Part shown: in pieces, positions 1 through 8,463 of the stretch | Layout: every line of letters begins with the position of its first letter | Numbering within the stretch: the stretch's first letter is position 1 | Assembly (NCBI GenBank): GCA_964058805.1 | Contig: CAXKVV010000782.1 | Span: 1 to 29,183 of the forward strand | Reading direction: 5' to 3' | Length of the DNA: 29,183 nucleotides | Origin: Schoenoplectus triqueter | Taxonomy: Eukaryota > Streptophyta > Magnoliopsida > Poales > Cyperaceae | Position numbers and translations under genes: made by a program | Notes under the pieces: generated by a model | Told to the model about the DNA's origin: nothing | The model's input: the letters and a program-made list of their open reading frames with translations, nothing else | Database searches by the model: none

Positions 1-622
1 CTTGGGGTTCTTCATTTTTTGCTATATGTTTATCGGCATATTTTTTAAATTGACTTAAACCATTTTTTATTACATAATTGTACGAAGTTTTGCAATTACT
101 TACCTTATATCGTGCATTGATTAGAACACCGTCGGGACCTAAAGTTTGTTCATAATAGCGCCACCAAGGTGCATCATAAGTTGGGGGAGCTCTCTTCCTT
201 CTCTTGTCAGCTCCGGATTCGATCGGGGATTCCGGGACGCTTGAGTCGGGTGTTGGTGTGGAACATCCCGCAATCGTTGGATGTAACGGTGGAAGTCCAC
301 CACTAATTGTTGCATCGGTATTATATTGGAAACTTGGCGGATATTGATTAGAACTTGACGGATATTGAGAACTTGACGGAAATGAGGTCGAACCTTGTCC
401 GGCACTAAAGGAAGTGATTTGCGGGTTGTAATTAGGATCAACATGTGGTTGTGATGGATAATATTGTTGTGATGGAATTTGTTGATAATAAGGCTGCGGA
501 GGGTTAGGATTTTGTTGATAGTATGGGTTCGGAGGGTTAGAACGTGGCATTTCTTCACCAAAAATTTCAACGCTCAATCGATGTGCCATTTCTTCGGCTT
601 GAGAGGGATTGAGAGATGCCAT
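1..622 (-). CDS. hAT-family transposase, N-terminal part with degenerate BED-type zinc finger (partial)
   Basis: The frame is open from an ATG at 622 (minus strand) to the window edge, giving 207 codons without a stop. The protein starts MASLNPSQAEEMAHRLSVEI and continues with about 100 residues rich in Pro, Gln, Tyr and Ser (repeated YYQQ and QYPSS motifs). A basic KRRKR stretch follows, then a PWWRYYEQ segment, then ARYKVSNCKTSYNYV and a KYADKH end. The last part has the layout of the BED/hAT zinc finger (W near the start, Cys in the middle, closing His), but the second Cys and one His are not evident, so the finger looks degenerate. A GGTAAGTAA inside this part could act as a splice donor, although the frame reads through it. 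The catalytic and dimerisation domains would lie beyond the window. It could instead be a domesticated BED protein, but the adjoining CGGGT array favours a transposon. Confidence 0.6.
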   Translation of the reverse strand, partial: MASLNPSQAEEMAHRLSVEIFGEEMPRSNPPNPYYQQNPNPPQPYYQQIPSQQYYPSQPHVDPNYNPQITSFSAGQGSTSFPSSSQYPSSSNQYPPSFQYNTDATISGGLPPLHPTIAGCSTPTPDSSVPESPIESGADKRRKRAPPTYDAPWWRYYEQTLGPDGVLINARYKVSNCKTSYNYVIKNGLSQFKKYADKHIAKNEEPQ

Positions 623-1436
623 TTGATATTGCTAAAAAAATATTAAAAAAATATAATGAATGCTAAATTGACAAAAAATAATGATAAAAAATAATGTAAC
701 AAAAAATAAAGAATATAACAGAAAAATAATGATAAATAAATAATGTAACAAAAAATAAAGAATATAACAAAAAAAACTAATTAAAATAAACTAATGATAA
801 AAAAATTAAAGAATGTAAATATTTATTTAAAAAACTTAATCATTAAATAATATTTTATAAAAAATAACTAATTATTATAAATTAAAAATATAAGTAATTA
901 CAAAAAAATAAAGAATGTAATAAAAACTAATTAAAAGAAACGAATGACAAAAAAAGAGTGCAAATATTTATTTAAAAATCTAATTACTAAAAAATATAAA
1001 CTAATTATAAAATACTAATTATAAAATATAATATATACTAATAAGTAATAACTAACCTTTTTTTTGTCGGAATCGAAAGATTGTCGAAAGCCCGAAACTT
1101 TAAGACGAATTAACGATAAATAATATAACGAATTGCTAAATTGACAATAATAACTAAATAACACTAATATAAATATTTTTAATTTTTTTTCTGGATAATG
1201 TAATAAAATTACTATAATAATATAATTAGAGAATTGCTAATATCAAAAGATTAACGAATTAACGAGAGAGAGTTTGGTTTGGAGAATTGAGAAGAGAGAT
1301 AGAGTGAAGTTGTTTGTGTGAGGATATGAGATGAAATGGGATGATATTTATAGAAAAAAATTTGAATTATGATTTTTTATTTTTTTTCGATTTTTTTTTA
1401 ATTTTTTTGATTTTTTTTGATTTTTTTTTAATAACA

Positions 1437-1766
1437 GCCGGTTTAACGGGTCGGACGGGTCGGGTTGGACGGGTAAAGTGGGTCGGGTCGGACGGATAAA
1501 GTGGGTCGGGTCGGACGGGTTTGATTCCCGGGTTTCCCGGGTCGGGTCGGGGTGGGTCGGGCACGGGTTATCCCGGGTTTGACGGGTTGGGTCGGGTCGG
1601 GACGGGTCTAAAACGGGTCGGGTCTAACACGGGTTTTTTTCAAATTTTTTTGTCCGCGCCCGTGCTAGACCCGCCGGTTCTAACGGGTCACGGGTCTGAC
1701 GGGTTTGAACACGGGACGGGTCGCGGCCACGGGTCGGACGGGTCGGGTCTGACCCGGTCGGGTTTT
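1437..1766. repeat. CGGGT-rich subterminal repeat array of the hAT element
   Basis: About 330 bp is dominated by variants of GACGGGTCGGGT, in strong contrast to the AT-rich surroundings. The units are irregular rather than strictly periodic and are interrupted once by a short T-rich stretch (1634-1650). Open frames over this stretch on both strands are low-complexity Pro/Arg/Gly/Asp translations of the repeat and are not genes. By analogy with hAT subterminal regions this is probably a cluster of transposase binding sites. Confidence 0.75.
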
Positions 1767-1778
1767 TTTAATACTCTA

Positions 1779-2020
1779 CCTCAGGCCAGTCGGCATAAGC
1801 GCCTCATCAGCAGTTACTTTTATTGTATCCTTATTCCTTCCTTTTACTTTAATACCCTCGAACAATACATCAATAGTAAATTCGTAGCACAAGCACAAAG
1901 CAAATAATAATAATAAAGACAGTTTGCATAGTCAAACACAGCAGAAAAAAATTTAAGAAAAAGGCAGGTTTTTATTTTTGTGAAAATCGGGCCACTCGAA
2001 TGCTATCTAATCCACGTATG
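1779..2020. other. Short intergenic spacer between two hAT elements
   Basis: This AT-rich stretch between the hAT end and the next hAT MITE shows no coding sequence, repeat or RNA gene that I can support. Confidence 0.5.
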
Positions 2021-2528
2021 TAGGGCTGTTATTCCAACGAGTTCGAGCGAGTTCATAGCAACTCGAACTCATATCATAAGTAATTCGAGTTGGATTGACT
2101 CAAATAGCTAACATCATCCGAGCTAAATACTGAACTCGAGCTCAGCTCAGTGCTAACTCGAGTCAGCTCATAATTCGCGATTTTGACTCAAATTTAATAA
2201 ATATCAAGTATTTGTGTAATGCTAGTGTCTAATGCTAACATAGTGACATTATAAGTTTACAACAGATTAACATTATAAGTTTGCAAATTACAGCAACAGC
2301 TAAATCAACTATTCGAGTTAACGAGTCACCGAGCGAGTTGACGAGTCACCGAGCGAGTTGACGAGTCACCGAGCGAGTTTCACTTGACTCGTACTTGTAT
2401 AAAAAACTATCCGAGTTAGTCAACTCAAGTCAGTTTAACTCGAGTCAGATTTAACACGAGTTATGACGAGCTATAATCCGAACGAGTTACGAACGAGTTG
2501 CGAGTTACGAGTTATTTGTCCAGCTCTA
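2021..2528. mobile_element. Non-autonomous hAT element (MITE) with CGAGT subterminal repeats
   Basis: The element is 508 bp. Its left end reads TAGGGCTGTTATTCC and its right end, reverse complemented, reads TAGAGCTGGACAAAT, giving an imperfect terminal inverted repeat TAGRGCTG. The flanks are CACGTATG on the left and CACTATGA on the right, consistent with a decayed 8-bp target duplication (CAC-TATG shared after one gap). Inside, both halves are full of GAGTT/CGAGT/CTCGAGT motifs. There is no open frame of note, so it depends on a transposase from elsewhere. The TIR, subterminal repeats and flank size fit hAT. Confidence 0.7.
2321..2379. repeat. 20-bp tandem repeat, three copies, inside the hAT MITE
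   Basis: The unit ACGAGTCACCGAGCGAGTTG occurs at 2321-2340, 2341-2360 and 2361-2379, the last copy ending in T instead of G. The copies are otherwise identical, pointing to recent local amplification of the subterminal motif. Confidence 0.9.
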
Positions 2529-3054
2529 CACTATGACAACTTGTTGTATGCACATTTGCACTAATGTGTGCAGAGCATGATTTTTTTTTTTAAATTTAAC
2601 TCTTATCAATATCCAAGCTCAAGCCACTTGATTTATATTATAAGTTTTTATGGATTTAGGCTGCATTTGTTTGAATCAGGTGAAGATGCCCATCTTAATT
2701 AAAAACAGTTGGTAACCACTGGTAAAAAAATATTCCAAATTACATCTAATGCAAAGTTGACTTCTTTTGCCGTGAAACTAGTGGACTCAGCTTTTTAAAT
2801 GTACATGATTTATTGCTTCTTTTTACGGAAAAAGAGTAATTTTAGTAAATGATTAAAATTATTACTCTAGTTTACAATGGAGTTGTGTCAAGTTTCTCTG
2901 TCCCATAACAAGTGAAGCATTTTAGTTTCACTTCAACGATTTCTTCTCATCTACGGAAGAAGAACAACACCTCCAAGTCCTGATATTCGACTTTTCAGTT
3001 AAGACTCATTAACGAGCAAAATATAAAAAAAATGTTTAATTGGTCTATTAGTAA
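2529..3054. other. Intergenic, nothing recognised
   Basis: About 0.5 kb of AT-rich sequence between two MITEs. I see no credible open frame, structural RNA or terminal repeats. Confidence 0.5.
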
Positions 3055-3411
3055 AGGAAGGGATCGTTGACAATGACTTATCTTGATAATTTTAATATAA
3101 GTATGCAAAAAAAATTTAAAAATAGAAAAAAAAACTTATAGATGTGTTTTCTAACTTATAGATTGATGGTTATTCAAATTTCATGCAATTTCATCAAAGT
3201 TTTATAATCCATTAAAAAAACATCAAAATATTATGCAATTTACAACGGTTCAATCAAACGATAATTAAATTACATGAAATTTGAATCATTATTATTTTAT
3301 AAGTAGAAAAACATATCTATAAAAAAAATTCAATTTTAATTTTTTTTCATATTTATTTCAAGATCCATTATCAAAATTGACAAAATAGCCATTGTCAAGT
3401 GATCTTCCCAC
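3055..3411. mobile_element. Decayed MULE-type MITE, family A copy 1
   Basis: This ~357-bp element is a long imperfect inverted repeat. The left arm includes GGATCGTTGACAATG and the right arm, reverse complemented, includes GATCACTTGACAATGG. Further inside, both arms carry TATAGATGTGTT-like and TTCAAATTTCATG motifs. It is clearly related to the better preserved element at 14795-15185, which fixes the superfamily through its 9-bp target duplication. Here the best 9-bp flank pair is TAGTAAAGG (3049-3057, overlapping the proposed start) and TAGCAAATG (3412-3420), 7 of 9 identical, so the exact left end is uncertain by a few bases. Confidence 0.65.
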
Positions 3412-4236
3412 TAGCAAATGAGGCCTCTATCATTTATTATTAATTTATTATAACATCGATATGTAATCTAGCTAGCAATTGTTAGAAAAAAAATTAACCA
3501 TGTAATAAAACTAAGTCCAATAAAAGTAGAAACTGATCGTACAATTTCAAAATACAACAAACTTCACTGAGGATAAATTGGGCTTGTATAACTTTGGAAA
3601 ATACAGATGGAGTCCATACGCTAATTAATACCGTACCAACGATACCAAAAAAATTTCCATTAGTTTGTAGCATAAGATCAACATGCATTAAACAACATGT
3701 TAAGAAAGGTGTTATATTAATCAGCCTTTTATGGCGGCAATTTTATTTTATTAATCTGGTGACCTCATGAACTTACTAATATATTATGTTTTTGTTTCGT
3801 CTTCATAAAACAATCGATCCACTTAGCTTCAAGCAGTTGAATTGTCCATTTCGTTATAAATTAAAAATGAAAATATGAGTACTTGATTTGAATGTTACCA
3901 AAACCACAATTAACAATTGACGTACCATGATTTGATACATATGATCCTCTTTACCTAAGCATATGTACAAATTGACAACCAATCCTTCTAAAATAATCAA
4001 ATAGAAAGATGGCTCTTTGCATTCTTCCTAAACAAATTGATTTGATACCAGCTCTTCAGTTGATTGGTTATCAAACTTATCTTTTATAATTTAATAAAAC
4101 GAAACACATGATGCAGTGCTCAATTCAAACGCTGTGTTATCATCATAATTTCTCTGTCATGGAAACAAAGAGGAATCAAATTATTGTCCATTATGCCCTC
4201 TTAATTTAAAGTTAGTATCGAGTTTTACCTCCATTT
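3412..4236. other. 3' flank of the kinase gene, no other gene seen
   Basis: AT-rich sequence downstream of the kinase stop codon. It must contain the 3' UTR and polyadenylation region of that gene, but no single site can be fixed. A 64-codon open frame on the minus strand (3494-3688) has no recognisable domain and is not supported. Confidence 0.4.
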
Positions 4237-5829
4237 TCAATCAAAGTTCAAGATCGCTGATTGCACTTTTTCTCGCATAATGGTTCTAATTTCTGCCATA
4301 GAAGGTCTGAGACCAGGCTGTGGCCTGGTACATCTAACTGCCAATGCCGACATTTGTATCGCCTCGTCGATGTCATACTCACTTTTCAATTTAGGATCCA
4401 ACAAATCCTGCAATCCCCCTTCGATGTTTGGCAAGATCTGAACCATTAGATTCTGTCCATCCGACCCAACTGCTGGTAAACCAGTAATGACCTCCAAAAT
4501 CAATACTCCAAAGCTGTACACATCTGTCTTTTTTGAGAACAATCCAGTTCGAAGATAATATGGGTCGACATAGCCGGGTGAGCCGACAACTACTGATGCG
4601 CCACCTGATCGACTGATGGCAGCTGAGAAACCAGCACTGGCAGAGCCGAAATCACAGAGCCTGCTGCTGAGCTGGCAGTCCAGGAGAACATTTGTTGAGG
4701 TGATGTCATTGTGAACAACAGGTGGATCCATGCTGTGAAGGTGTTCCATTGCATCGGCGAGTTCGAATAAGATCTGCATGCGATTCTGCCATGTCAACAC
4801 ATTGTTGTTTTCACCTCGATTTCCGTGCAGCTTTTGGTGTAAGCTTCCATTGGGCAAGTACTCAAGTACCAGAGCTCCCTCTTCCTCTGATAGACGAAGT
4901 CAACAGTTCATCAGTTTTGTTATTTAGCCCCGCATTTTTTTTAATTTTAATTTGAAGTGACTGTAAATTTGTGGACTGTTGCCTGATATTCCTCCGAAAT
5001 TAGGCGCTAGGGTCATTTATATATGCAAGGTTAATTCTAACGTTCATCTAATTTTTATGACATACTATTTGATTTAGTACAAATTCTTTGAGTTAAGAAA
5101 TGAAATTTGCATAAATTCTAGATTTATTTAGACTACTGTCATAGGTTATGAACTTATAATCGACGGTGAAACTGACAGGTAATTCAGGGCATATTAAGGC
5201 CTTCATTTTTACTGGGACCACTAGTCAATGAAGTTTTTATTTTCAATTTTCCACTTTCCACTCGGTGTTCTCAAATTCAAACCAAAATAAAAGCACATGC
5301 ATACATGCATGTGAATTCAACAATCCAGCATTCTTTTTATGCAATTATCTGCTGAAACTTTTAAGTTACCTCGTAGCAGAATGTTTAAACTTAAAATTTA
5401 TCAAAAAATAATCTTAATGTTACCGTGATCATCTGAAAAGCCATGGATTCGAACAATATGAGGGTGTTTTGTTTTGCGAAGCAACTCTAGTTCTTGTTGA
5501 AACGCTCTGAGAAGCCGCATAGCACCACCACACCGATGTACCTTCACCGCAACAGGCTCAGGAGATCTGGGAAGGGTGCAAAGATACACCGTGCTGAACC
5601 CTCCTTGACCGACCACTGGCACGCTGAAGTTTCTGGTTAACGACTCGATCTCGGACCAATTATACGAGCATATCTCATCTTTAATCTCGGCCTTCTCTAG
5701 TGTACTTACAGGATCCTTGCTGTGGTGGTTACAGCAGTGTAGGAAGTACAAGAGAAGAAGGAAAAAAATGGTGGAGATGAGAATAAGTGCTAACAGGGAT
5801 ACCAACCCAAGAACCAAGGAGAGATGCAT
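4237..5829 (-). CDS. Receptor-like protein kinase with minimal ectodomain (At1g33260-like), two exons
   Basis: A membrane-anchored Ser/Thr kinase likely to phosphorylate signalling partners at the cytosolic face of the plasma membrane. Exon 1 is 5829-5424 and exon 2 is 4886-4237, with an intron at 5423-4887 (GTAACA...TATCAG). The join keeps frame and gives 351 residues. Residues 1-33 form a signal-anchor or membrane helix (MHLSLVLGLVSLLALI...), then a CC pair and a short juxtamembrane stretch. The kinase domain covers about 68-340: glycine loop GQGGFSTVY (74-82), VAVK lysine K96, αC glutamate probably E113, catalytic loop VVHNDITSTNVLLD with H194, N195 and D196, DFG at 214-216, and activation/P+1 segment GSPGYVDPYY. 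HND replaces HRD, so it is a non-RD kinase. Overall shape resembles Arabidopsis At1g33260/At4g10390 proteins; that assignment is from memory of the family, not from a search. No frameshift or premature stop is seen. Confidence 0.88.
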
Positions 5830-5956
5830 GTTGGTTGTGAGGTTTGCCTGTTATCGAGGTAGTGGAATAAGAAAGAGGAATTAATAGTGGGGATGAGGGA
5901 ATGTAGGAGAGAACTGTACAGTGTATTTGTTTAATTGTGGATTATGAATGGATGAT

Positions 5957-5964
5957 CTATATAG
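5957..5964 (-). promoter_or_regulatory. Candidate TATA box of the kinase gene
   Basis: Read on the minus strand, CTATATAG lies about 130 bp upstream of the kinase ATG, leaving room for a 5' leader of roughly 100 nt. It is the best TATA-like match in the near upstream region, but AT-rich sequence produces such matches by chance. Confidence 0.35.
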
Positions 5965-6076
5965 TGTTAATTGTGGTAAGGTGTGCTTGACCAGTTGTTA
6001 GTTGTTGTTCCTTTTTATATTGTTGTACAGTAAAGTATGATATATCAATATGTAACAGATGAATGTGTATTTATAG

Positions 6077-6529
6077 TAGGGCATTAAGAAAATTTTGTAA
6101 TTCGTAATTTATTATGTGTTTAGTTTAATTCGTTCGATTAAATTTTTTTTTGTTAGTTTGATTTGAGTTTAATTCGATAATTTTTTTAATGAACTAATTC
6201 GATTTTGATTCGTAAAAGTTCGATATATAATTATTTTCATATATTTTTAACAATTTAGTCAATAATATATGTAATAATATAATTTTATTATAAAATTAAT
6301 AAGATATTATTAAATTAATAAATATTAGTTATTTTTACAAATATTGATATAAATTTAATAAAATATTAATTATTTTAGCTCTAAATATAAAAATTAAAAT
6401 AATTGAATTCTTTTAGAGTTGGATTTAGCTCGAGCTTGATTAAGTTTGAGTTCAATCTAGTTTGAAATGATTTTAAATCAAACTTAAACACTGACAAGTT
6501 CAATCGAATTTGATTCATTTGCTGCCTTA
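6077..6529. mobile_element. Non-autonomous hAT-like MITE in the kinase upstream region
   Basis: The element is 453 bp. The left end starts TAGGGCATTAAGAAAA and the right end, reverse complemented, starts TAAGGCAGCAAATGAAT, a short imperfect TIR. Flanks ATTTATAG (6069-6076) and ATTCATAC (6530-6537) agree at 6 of 8 positions, as expected for an old 8-bp hAT target duplication. Motifs such as TTCGATT, GAGTTTAATTCG and AGCTCGAGC recur in the subterminal parts. It sits about 250 bp upstream of the kinase start and could affect that promoter. Confidence 0.5.
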
Positions 6530-7596
6530 ATTCATACACATTTAGACAAGATGTTCGTTAGAGTTTCAAGGTGGCAATATAAATTATTGTCGCTGCTGGG
6601 GCCACAGAGGATCATGACATGGTTGATTGAATAAGGTGCGTGAGTATATCTTATTGTTGGGGGTTAATTAATGAATGAATTGAATGCATTGCATTAATTA
6701 TTAAAAGGAATTAAATTCATTAAATAATATGGTAATGGACTATGTTTTAGTATATATGATTAGTGGAAAATAAACAAGTATATTTTAGTGAAACATCCGG
6801 CCTTTGATTTGAAATATTGCGTTCAACAATAGAATATATAGAGAGTAAATCTAACATATATTTAAGAAAAAACTTGTGAGCTAAACTAAAAATATACTCT
6901 ATCATCTTAAAAAATGATTTACGTTGTTTGATAAATTTGTATAGGATCCTAGAATTTTTCTTTTCTTTTTCTGAGTTTTTTTTTTAACTATTTTCATTTT
7001 TTTTAAGATGACTCTAAAATGATGAATATATATATATATATAAGAAAATAGGTCATTTTAAAACATCTAAAACAAATATACTTAAAAAATAAAAAAATAG
7101 AAAATTTTGTTTCTCATGAAATTTTGATATAAAAAATTATTTGAGCAATGTAAATATATATATTAATTCATTAAGCTCACTAAAATTCTTGATATATTAC
7201 ATGTACATTGCATGCTAACTAGCTTAAACATCCGTACTTCAGAGGCATATACTATATTTATGCGGCCATAATACATTCATATCTTTCAGTTGAAAAAAAT
7301 AAAATAAAAGGAACAAGCACAAAAGACCACAATTTTACTTGATGGGCACAAGATGCGGGGATTGACTTTGATCGATTACAATGCACACGTGCCACATTGA
7401 ATCAAGATATAGGTACGTACATTTATTTCATTATAATTTTATACTATTCTTTAAAGAACCGGTTGGGGTACGTTATTTCTTTTATATTTCCTTTGAAATT
7501 AGGATAGATATATAAATTTATGGGTTATGATATTAATTAGTTAAGGAGGCGTTGTAGGTAGAATTTTAATTAATGTAGTCGTTTCTGTGCAAGCGT
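6530..7596. other. Intergenic, nothing recognised
   Basis: About 1.1 kb of AT-rich sequence with simple (TA)n runs, for example near 7027-7042 and 7155-7163. No credible open frame, RNA gene or transposon termini were found. Confidence 0.5.
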
Positions 7597-7738
7597 CACT
7601 ACGTATGAGAAAGTTTTTTTAGAATCGATTATATAAATAATTTAGCAACAGTTATTACAACTGATTCGAAAGCTATATGATACTAAAAGTTATAGAAATC
7701 AGTGCTAAAAGAGGTGTTAGGATGGTGTTAGTTTTAAT

Positions 7739-7820
7739 CTTTAGAGTTAATTTTTAGCTAATAACTAACTCGAAAGGAATTCCTTTAGAGTCGGTTATTA
7801 TCCAAAAATTAGCTCTAAAG
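7739..7820. repeat. 82-bp near-perfect palindrome centred on GAATTC
   Basis: Two 41-bp arms (7739-7779 and 7780-7820) are reverse complements with only a few mismatches. The left arm starts CTTTAGAGTTAATTTTTAGC and the right arm ends CCAAAAATTAGCTCTAAAG. There is no spacer. The pairing continues weakly outwards for a few bases (ATC/GAT and T-rich/A-rich flanks). In single-stranded DNA or RNA this would form a long hairpin. Confidence 0.85.
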
Positions 7821-8070
7821 ATCAAACCTCTCTTCTAATTCAATTCTCCAATTTTTTTTAAATGGTTCTAATTTAATTCTTCAATTAGAACTTCTTTTTT
7901 CAAAAAAATTGACTTTAAATAAATTCTAGAAATGATTTAAATAAAATTAATTTTAATTCATTTTCTCCAATTAGAAACAGTTTTTAGGTAAAACTGATGA
8001 GAAAAGAAAGAGAAGGAAGAGCTGTGGCGCCGTTATTTGAAATTCGGTGCTAAAGTAAAATTAATGAATT

Positions 8071-8306
8071 GAGCCGGTTTTAAAAAAAAATGATTTTAAA
8101 CTTACTTGATTAGAGCTGATTTAAAAAAAAATGATTTTAAACCTATTTGATTAGAGCTGGTTTTCAAAAAATCAGTTTTAAACTTATTTGATTAGATCTG
8201 ATTTTTAAATAATCGATTTTAAACCTATTTGACTAGAGCTGTTTCTTTAAAAAATCGATGCTAAAGTAAATTCACTAGAGCCGGTTTTATAAAAATCGAC
8301 TCTAAC
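8071..8306. repeat. 41-42-bp tandem repeat, five copies plus a partial sixth
   Basis: Units begin at 8071, 8113, 8154, 8195, 8236 and 8278 with the motif GAGCYGRTTT, an A-rich middle and a closing TATTTGATTA. The spacing is 42, 41, 41, 41 and 42 bp. Several units can fold on themselves (GAGCCGGTTTT pairing with AAAATCGACTC in the last). They are the subterminal repeats of the CACTA-like element. Confidence 0.85.
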
Positions 8307-8463
8307 TATTATTATTGTTTATATTACAACATCTTATTTTATAAAAATCAGTTTTAAAATATTTCACTCAAATTACTACACTACCATTGAATTTTTTTAG
8401 AATCGATTTTCTATTTAACGGCTACTAAATAGGTGGTTCTAAAAGTCTTTTTTGTGATAGCTG

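Larger units (their letters stand above)
1..1778 (-). mobile_element. 5' half of a hAT transposon, cut by the window edge
   Basis: This reads as one end of a hAT-superfamily DNA transposon on the minus strand. The transposase N-terminus (1-622) comes first, then about 800 bp of AT-rich leader (623-1430), then a CGGGT-rich subterminal array (1437-1766). The array stops abruptly at a sequence which, read on the minus strand, starts TAGAGTATTAAAAAAACCCG, a plausible hAT end. Subterminal arrays of short GC-rich motifs are a known hAT feature, serving as transposase binding sites (Ac uses AAACGG-like motifs). The other terminus lies outside the window, so the 8-bp target duplication expected next to 1779-1786 cannot be checked. 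The outer boundary is an inference. Confidence 0.55.
7597..8463. mobile_element. Non-autonomous CACTA-like element
   Basis: The left end begins CACTACGTATGAGAAAG followed by TTTTAGAATCG. The right end, reverse complemented, reads CTATCACAAAAAAGACTTTTAGAACC. Shared TTTTAGAA and A-rich tracts at both ends, the CACTAC start, and many internal AGAGCCGGTTTT / AAAATCGACTCTAA hairpin motifs fit the subterminal organisation of plant CACTA (En/Spm) elements. The right terminus is not a clean AGTG, and no 3-bp target duplication is convincing, so the right boundary is approximate. No transposase sequence is left inside. Confidence 0.5.

Noticed and set aside
139..570. 143-codon frame on the minus strand
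   Set aside because: It is an out-of-frame shadow of the hAT transposase N-terminus, which is open through the same region in another frame from an ATG at 622.
1367..1907. Overlapping open frames on both strands rich in Pro/Arg/Asp or Gly/Ser/Thr
   Set aside because: They are translations of the CGGGT repeat array and adjacent A/T runs, with no start context, domain or conservation signal.
3494..3688. 64-codon hydrophobic frame on the minus strand
   Set aside because: No recognisable domain and no splice partners found. AT-rich sequence gives hydrophobic translations by chance.
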